NCBI GenBank assembly: GCA_036873755.1
Contig: JAVTVY010036957.1
Coordinates: forward strand, 1 to 64,000
Source: Hanleya hanleyi
Taxonomy: Eukaryota; Mollusca; Polyplacophora; Lepidopleurida; Hanleyidae
DNA: 64,000 nt
Reading direction: 5' to 3'
Shown: in pieces, positions 58,056 to 64,000 of the stretch
Layout of the letters: the number at the start of each line of letters is the position of its first letter
How positions within the stretch are numbered: position 1 is the first letter of the stretch
The notes under the pieces: generated by a model
Told to the model about the DNA's origin: nothing
What the model saw: only the letters and a program-made list of their open reading frames with translations
The model's database searches: none
Made by a program: the position numbers and the translations under genes

Positions 58056-58345
58056 CACAGCCATAAAAAAGGTGATAACTATGGCCCCAAAAAGGTGATG
58101 AGTTAGAGCCATCACCCTTTTTCATGATCACCTTTAAAAATGATGGCCATCACCTTTGAAGAGTGATGAAACAATGATTGTAAATTTAAGTCATCACCTT
58201 TTAAGGGTGATGAGGCAAAATCATCACTCCAAAAAGGTGATGGCCATCAGCATTTAAAGGTGATGGCCATCAGCATTTAAAGGTGATGGCTCTAACTCAT
58301 AACCTTTTAAAGGTGATGGCCAGGTCCACCTTTTTTCTGGCTGTG
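58056..58345. mobile_element. GGTGAT-motif MITE, complete copy
   Basis: The ends are CACAGCCATAAAAAAGGTG and CACCTTTTTTCTGGCTGTG, with TA on both sides (58054-58055 and 58346-58347). The interior consists almost wholly of AAAGGTGATGG and its complement. TA targets fit Tc1/mariner-type transposition. Confidence 0.85.
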
Positions 58346-58678
58346 TACCCATTTCTCTACTAAGATTCAAGGGATAGGGTTACCAATCAAAACTAGGGTG
58401 TCAAAAGTGTCGTAATATCGATAAAAAAAATTCGAAAGAAGTATAGATATACTGAGAATCCATATAAAATCACTACAAGAGATGGTAAAGTGATCACTGG
58501 TACAAGCGTGATGATTCAAGTACTACCGTAATTCCAACCGTAGAGAAATGAGTGATTTATACCCGTCCAATATATATTCATCTATCAGAACAACGGGGAT
58601 ATGGGACCAAGTGGTGTACAGGCAATATCTCATGGTTTCGGAACGTAATTTGTCGGACAGCTACCGCTGCGTCTTTGA

Positions 58679-58948
58679 GAGTTCCCAAGCAGCATTCGTA
58701 TAGGTCAGCCCCTCATTACTATAGGTATCTCGGGGACTGAGCAGCCGCTTGAAACTCAATCGAACCTATCTATCTTCGGACAATTATACAGCGCTGATGA
58801 CCTAAAACAACTTGTCCGTCCCATGACAAAGGAGGAAATTCAACTCAATTTGATGAAATGATTGCAAGGAGAAAAGACTAGTCCGCTCGAACTGAGGATC
58901 GAGGCGGGTGTACCGTTTACTGTCATTGGAACTGGAAGTCTACTGTAA
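58679..58948 (+). pseudogene. Coding-like stretch with an in-frame TGA
   Basis: One frame stays open for 60 codons (..GQPLITIGISGTEQPLE.., ..LYSADDLKQLVRPMTKEEIQ..), meets TGA at 58859, and continues open for 28 more codons of similar character (LQGEKTSPLELRIEAGVPFT..) to TAA. A single change from TGG would explain the break. No family recognised; it could be a decayed gene or chance. Confidence 0.2.
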
Positions 58949-59452
58949 CACGCGATATTATTTCTCAATACCAATTTACTGATAATATTCTTCTCCGGTA
59001 GGCGCGGTTTATATTAGCATCGTTTTTGCTTGGTCGAGTTATGAAAACACAAGGGGTCTCATTTCTTGATCTCGTCGTGTAGGCGTATTGGTTATCGACG
59101 TTCCTTGTTGAATCTATTTAAATGTAGTGGTACGCTTGGTGTTAGAAAGATGTTCATCGTACTGCATGTTCCAGATACCGTATAGCTAAAACATAGCGGC
59201 GTCATATCGGAATACATATGTTCGCTGAGATCCGATGAGACTGACGAACTCTGTGAACAAAAATAGAACATGCTAGTTAGTCGTGCTTCTTCATAGCGAG
59301 TGTAGAAACTGGCAGATCAGGCAGTCGGTGAAAGTAGCAGGCGAGGGTACATACGTACGCCTTGAGGCGAGCTGGTCTCCGAGCTAGTCGGGCCGGGATT
59401 TACCTCAGGTTTCCCATATTTCTCCTCCTCGTATATGCAGCTCTGATCAAAT
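58949..59452. other. Upstream region of the next gene candidate
   Basis: GC content rises from about 59320. No TATA box or CCAAT cluster that I can name. Confidence 0.35.
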
Positions 59453-59567
59453 ATGGCGGATTTGGAAGTAGCAGACGACAGGTACGCTAACGTTGATGTC
59501 GAGAGTATACTGTCACGTGTCGAAAGGCGACCGTTGACCTTCACGAGGAAGCGTTCGTTATGCCAAG
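59453..59567 (+). CDS. Probable first coding exon of an unidentified gene
   Basis: ATG in good context (AATATGGCG) with an in-frame TGA just upstream. 38 codons, MADLEVADDRYANVDVESIL then SRVERRPLTFTRKRSLCQ, end in phase 1 at CAAG|GTAAGA, a strong donor. An acidic start followed by a basic cluster, and no signal peptide, suggest a cytosolic or nuclear protein. I could not find the next exon before 64000, so the gene probably continues past the window. Confidence 0.5.
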
Positions 59568-59974
59568 GTAAGATACTTTAACTATTCCCATGTATAGACT
59601 ATTGTCGATTGATTTAGGGGATATATCGGTACCAGTTTATAGCACAGTATGCTATTCTTCTACAAACATGACAAAAGGTGCGACGGCTGTCGTACTACCG
59701 CAAAGTCTTGGTTCTGCATGGAAACAATGTATATGAGTACTATATCCAGCATTCAACTCTGATTTAGGGCCTACTGCTGTATAGTATTAGGGCCTGACGA
59801 ATTTACGGATTTTCGATCTATTATCGTACATTTTAATATAAGTAGTATATGTCAAATACATGCGGCGTGTTTTTATTTATTTTTTATTATTATTATTTTT
59901 TAGTTACTAGAAAACTGACCCGATACCGATATCCGCCCTCCAGCCCTGGGGAGGGGCACATCAGCAGCCAAAAG
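59568..59974. other. No recognisable feature
   Basis: Presumed first intron of the preceding gene candidate; AT-rich. Confidence 0.4.
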
Positions 59975-60150
59975 TTCACATATCTGACAAATAAAACTCA
60001 AATTTACACTCGCTTTTCAGCCTTCCTAGACTTTTAGATTTAAATTTTCTCCTATCTTGTAACATGCGATTTTAGCATTTAACGGTATTGCCAGAAATCG
60101 GCATGGTGAGGGATTCATTTTTGTGGCTATTTTCAACCAATACATGCGAC
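59975..60150. repeat. Dispersed repeat shared with 9255-9430
   Basis: Collinear match over about 175 bp including AATCGGCATGG; nature unknown. Confidence 0.5.
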
Positions 60151-60184
60151 ACAAGAAATTGAATGCTCAGCCTGTTAACTACTT

Positions 60185-60665
60185 GTCCACTGTAAACTTG
60201 TAGGTTGTGAGCATATTTGCATTTAAAACAAAATATTTTTAAATTTAATTCTAATTTTTCTAATGTTATTTTCAAAAAAGTATTCAACTTATCGTAATTT
60301 ACTTCATCATTTCCTGTAGACAACCCCAACAGGAAATCGGTGTCTCAGTTTTATCAAATTTGGTCTAGTTCTCATTCTATTGACATTTAATAGAATATTT
60401 CTTTGCAAAATCGAGTAACTCACAGTTTTTGAATAGAAGTTGAAATAAATGTCAGTAGAATATGAACTAGACCAAAATTGACAAAACTGAGACACGGATT
60501 TCCTGTTGGAGTTGTCTTCAACAGGAAATGATGATGTAAATTACGATAAGTTGAATATTTTTTTGAAAAAAGAAATAGCCATTTAAAAAGGTTTATTTTT
60601 CAGAATTATTTTATTTAAATCTGAATATCTTCACAACCTACAGAATTACAGTGAGCACAATTACT
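60185..60665. mobile_element. Fold-back element 4
   Basis: A palindrome centred near 60425. CACTGTAAACTTGTAGGTTGTG and TTCAACTTATCGTAATTTAC on the left mirror GTAAATTACGATAAGTTGAA and CACAACCTACAGAATTACAGTG on the right; TCATCATTTCCTG, CAGGAAATC and GAGACAC words also pair. A fragment lies at 42300-42540. Confidence 0.75.
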
Positions 60666-60816
60666 TATATGAAATCCTTAAAAAATCCGCTTTCAACAAT
60701 ATTATACATTACCATAGCTGTATAAAGACTAGAGACTGAGGGTGTGTAAAAGTGACTGCAGGATGGCTCAGTATCCTTAAGGATATCGGTACCGAGACTT
60801 TCACATATCCACCAAA

Positions 60817-61258
60817 CAACCTGTAACCATCTGAGTCATCTAAACGCGGTAAGACTGAACCTGGGATCGTGTGTATCTATTTTTAGCCTACTTTCGGCAA
60901 CTATTTGGGGGAATTCCCCGAAATCAAAACCACGTGATGTCATCAGCCAATCAGCTAAATTCTACCGACGTAACCCCAACGTAACCCGCCATTTTCGAGT
61001 CATGTGCTGTCCTACTTGTTCAAAATTACAGATCTATGCAACACCTCCTGAAGGATACTGAAGTTATTCATATCTGGATCTTCTGTAAGCTCAGACGATA
61101 TATGTTTCAGATTAGTATAAAAAGCCTGTAATTTATCAGATTACTGGAGTCGGATGAAGACCGAACAGTACACGGTGAAGTATCAGATATCGCTCCGCAA
61201 TAATGGCGTCACACGATTGGCAAGCCATCTTTTATGGATGGCGAAGTGTACGCAAATG
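60817..61258 (+). mobile_element. CTGTAACCATCT element with target duplication
   Basis: Starts CAACCTGTAACCATCTG and ends GTACGCAAATG, bracketed by ATCCACCAAA(C) at 60807-60817 and 61259-61269. Matches 39838-40290 and 63725-64000. Non-coding. Confidence 0.65.
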
Positions 61259-61497
61259 ATCCACCAAACCGAGGGAAATTTTGGAGATCCACGTGACTAG
61301 CGGTTGTCTCTCCACAGCATTAGTGCATCCTGCTGAGCTGATACACATGCGCAGAATGGCGTATTCTATCGTAAAATTGGTATTCGTAAAATAAATTTTA
61401 CACTCTAATCAGTCGTGATTCAAGACAAATCATTTAAATACTAGTATATTAATGCATTTTATATATCAATAAAATATTTTTTTCACATATATCAAAC

Positions 61498-61560
61498 CAA
61501 CCTCCCCACAGCGCATTCTCCATTTCGCAGGCTCCAATTAGACCCCCAGCGAGGTGGTTG
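61498..61560 (+). mobile_element. CAACC element, 63-bp internal-deletion derivative
   Basis: Both termini of the 402-bp element are present (CAACCTCCCCACAGCGCATT.. and ..CCCAGCGAGGTGGTTG) joined at ATTA. Flanked by the exact 9-bp duplication ATATCAAAC (61489-61497, 61561-61569). Confidence 0.88.
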
Positions 61561-61569
61561 ATATCAAAC

Positions 61570-62400
61570 ACAGATTCCATAAGCCGATTATTTACACCGG
61601 TTCACTCCAATACTATTTTTACTCATTTCCCGCAGTTTGCATGAGCTGTCAGACTCGTATTATTCATATGCCCCGCGCAGTGAATGAAACCCGACACCCT
61701 CATTGGATAAGCGAGACCTGAGCATCCACATGTATTTATATCCACTACATTGTACTGCTCGCTTCCTTCATGTACATGTATTCTTCTCATTGTATATTAC
61801 GTGTCTCTTCGGACTTTGAACTCGGCTACTGTATTACCATGATTACCATGGTAGCAAATGGAATAAAAATATAAATATCTCTTGAAAATTCCGCAATTAC
61901 ACATGAAATCTTGGAAATCTCCGACGTTGTGCAGTATTTCTCTCGAATTATCATACTCTGCTCTGCCAACAGGGACTCGGAACCTGGAAAACTTAAATTG
62001 ATCTCAGGATCGGTCACGTATAAGAACGTTTATAGGTCACCTGGGAAAAGGACAAGTTACATGTATACAGAAAATGATTTTCATTTCATCTCATTTGTTT
62101 GAAGATTGGGTCCCAGTCAACGAGTTAGCACAAAAATTGAAGAGCATGTAGCTGCCGACTTGCGTATACCAAAACGAATTTTATGCAGACAGCTATTTCA
62201 CATCATCCACATATATCTTGCGCCAAACAAAATTATAGACAGATGTCTTTCGTAGCATAGCTGTGAGTCATTCCTAGTTACCGTGCATCCTATGAGGGTT
62301 GAACATGTTATATCGTTAAAGTTGTATGCATGTATGTGCCAGGTTCCTATATCCAACGCAATGTATTTGGTAGTCTAGAAATCTTTTTTTTTTTTTACCT
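61570..62400. other. Promoter-like words, no supported gene
   Basis: ATTGG at 61702 and TATTTATATCCAC from 61733 mimic the cluster at 27176-27215. The frames that follow (61911-62102 plus; 61826-62017 minus) are short and unrecognised. Confidence 0.35.
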
Positions 62401-62404
62401 TAGT

Positions 62405-62800
62405 TTACTGGAATATAAGAGAATATACTACTATATTAAGGGAATCTCCCAGTAAGATAAGGTTATATACATATGATATTGAGAAAATATTCCCCTGTAA
62501 TAAGGGAATATACTGATCTATTGAGGGGAATCCTCTCCTGCCGTACGGGAATGTATCTATTATATTGAAGCAATCTTCCCGTATTAGACAATACACATAT
62601 ACGATATTGAGATAATCGTTCACGTTAATAAGGAAATATTTATTATTTTTCTTAAGTCAATACATATATTGAGGTAATATTTCCATGGGAACATACCTAA
62701 TGTATCCAGGGGATTTTCCCTCATTATACAAGGTACATGATACTGAAGTAATCCTCACAGCTATTATGGGAATATACATGTACCTGGTAGATATTTCCCC
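62405..62800. repeat. Degenerate repeats of GGGAATATAC / ATATTGAGGTAATATTCCC
   Basis: At least six loosely spaced units of a TATTGAG-TAATATTCCC type with GGGAATATAC between them; period irregular, about 40-70 bp. Another motif-reiterating region; ends not defined. Confidence 0.5.
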
Positions 62801-62829
62801 ATATTATAAGGCAGTGTGTACATCACAGG

Positions 62830-63490
62830 CCCTCAAAACAAGAGGTTTTTTTTGGGGGGGGGGGGATTTTAGGGTGAAGTGTCTCTTATATATATAGCCC
62901 CATGCTGTGTTTCTATATAGAGAATGGGGTTATGTATAGAGACCCCATATTTCGACAAAACACCCTAAATCTAAAATCAGTTGAGAGTCGCGCCTTCGTG
63001 ATAGTGAAATGGACACCATGTCGCTATTTTGTCAGCGAGACTCCCGGTAAAGTTTGTTCGATATACAGTTCAAGTTCGAACGCTAGAATGAGAATAGAGT
63101 CAATTTGTACAAGTGTAATCACGTTAACGATGTATGCTAAAGAGGTCGTAATATACGTGATCGTATCAGTGGGATTTATCGAAATGATCAACCACTATGC
63201 TACTTAATGGAAACGATTAGTGAACTAATTTTGGTAATCATTTCATACAAGATCTGTTCATTGTAAACCAGAAATTAAAATAATTATGAGCTTTTTACAT
63301 TTCATTGAGGAGCATAGATAGAATATAAATCTAATCAGATTGTGGTGATATCAGCCCCCACCTTAACCTATCATTTCACATTTAGAACCTGGTGAGAACC
63401 AAATGTACATGTGTTTAGGTCGACAAATTCCTCGTCAACATACGATTATTTTGTGTAAAACTTATTCTGGTTTCCACAGATCTTTATATG
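62830..63490. other. No supported gene
   Basis: The frame at 62902-63207 stays open for 101 codons with two hydrophobic stretches near its end but has no splice or homology support. Confidence 0.35.
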
Positions 63491-63494
63491 CTTT

Positions 63495-63716
63495 ACCCTA
63501 CCTGAACTGGGGGTCATTATGTCCCCCCCCCCCCCCCTCCCCCCCCCCTCCTCCCTCCCCAACCTCACGAAACTTTTTTCCCTATCTCCGGAACGACAAA
63601 AAAATGAAAGCTGGCCCTCCGAGACATTTTCGTTTATCATATTGGGGTTATTTCGAGCTTATTTGCCTAACCTCCCGAATAGAGGATCATGGGTAAATTC
63701 AAGATGTCGGCCATGT
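63495..63716 (+). mobile_element. CCCTACC-family MITE, 3'-truncated
   Basis: Starts CCCTACCTGAACTGGGGG, continues through a C-run and CTATCTCCGGAACGACAAAAA to AAGATGTCGGCCATGTAG, then stops where the next repeat begins. Confidence 0.75.
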
Positions 63717-63724
63717 AGTGTACC

Positions 63725-64000
63725 CAACCTGTAACCATCTCGGTCATCTATACGCGGTAAGACTGACCCTGGGATCGTGTGTATCCATATTCAGCCTACT
63801 TTCGGCAACTGCGGGAGGGAATTTCCATAAATCAATACAACGTGACTTCGTCAGCCAATCAGCTAAAGTCTACCGACGTAACCCCAACATAACTCGCCAT
63901 TTTCGAGTCATGTGATGAACTACTTGTTCAAAATTTCAGATCCACCACACCTCTTGGATGATACGAAAGTTATACATACCTATATATTGTTGTACGCCCA
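63725..64000 (+). mobile_element. CTGTAACCATCT element, running off the window
   Basis: CAACCTGTAACCATCTCGGTCA onward matches 60817-61258. It abuts the preceding MITE, probably inserted into it. The right end is beyond 64000. Confidence 0.7.

Noticed and set aside
62902..63207. 101-codon plus frame
   Set aside because: No splice context or recognisable motif, and the start overlaps low-complexity DNA; not strong enough to call.

Overview
The window is animal nuclear DNA, most likely from a marine mollusc (bivalve or gastropod; a brachiopod is not excluded). Evidence: AT-rich sequence with long introns, canonical GT-AG splice sites, very dense short inverted-repeat transposons, tRNA-derived SINEs, and one readable multi-exon gene with the domain order of the mollusc shell-matrix protein Pif. 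There is no operon or prokaryotic structure, and almost every open frame here is a chance frame or repeat sequence.

Main gene (4578-44312, + strand): nine coding exons can be joined without a phase clash or internal stop. They encode 597 residues: signal peptide, von Willebrand factor A domain with an intact MIDAS metal site, two complete chitin-binding CBM14/peritrophin-A domains, a third degenerate cysteine-rich segment, and a C-terminal laminin-G-like domain. The stop lies directly after the LamG domain, so the acidic mineral-binding tail (Pif80) of classical pearl-oyster Pif is absent from this gene. The likely role is a secreted chitin-binding scaffold of shell or another mineralised or cuticular matrix.

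Layout: 1-4440 is repeat-rich upstream DNA. Exon 1 (4578-4662) sits between two fold-back transposons. Intron 1 is 24.2 kb and includes a 3,197-bp unit present three times in tandem at near identity (16607-26208). Exons 2-7 lie in 28910-36511. Intron 7 (6.5 kb) is inflated by a 1.8-kb tandem duplication, one copy of which differs by a 1.56-kb block rich in GTCC/GTCT and ~150-bp subrepeats. Exons 8 and 9 end the gene at 44312.

Beyond 44.8 kb no complete gene is visible. Candidate pieces are a zinc-finger-like open segment (47104-47340), a degenerate coding-like stretch (58679-58948) and a convincing first coding exon with a splice donor (59453-59567) whose continuation probably lies beyond the window.

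The rest is a dense record of DNA transposition and repeat birth: three TTAA-flanked MITE families, a CAACC-ended element with perfect 9-bp target duplications (plus a 63-bp deletion derivative), a Harbinger-like MITE, large fold-back elements, tRNA-derived SINEs (one pair arranged head to head), three minisatellites (21, 31 and 32 bp), and an unusual class of small MITEs whose interiors consist of one short motif reiterated in both orientations, a different motif in each family.
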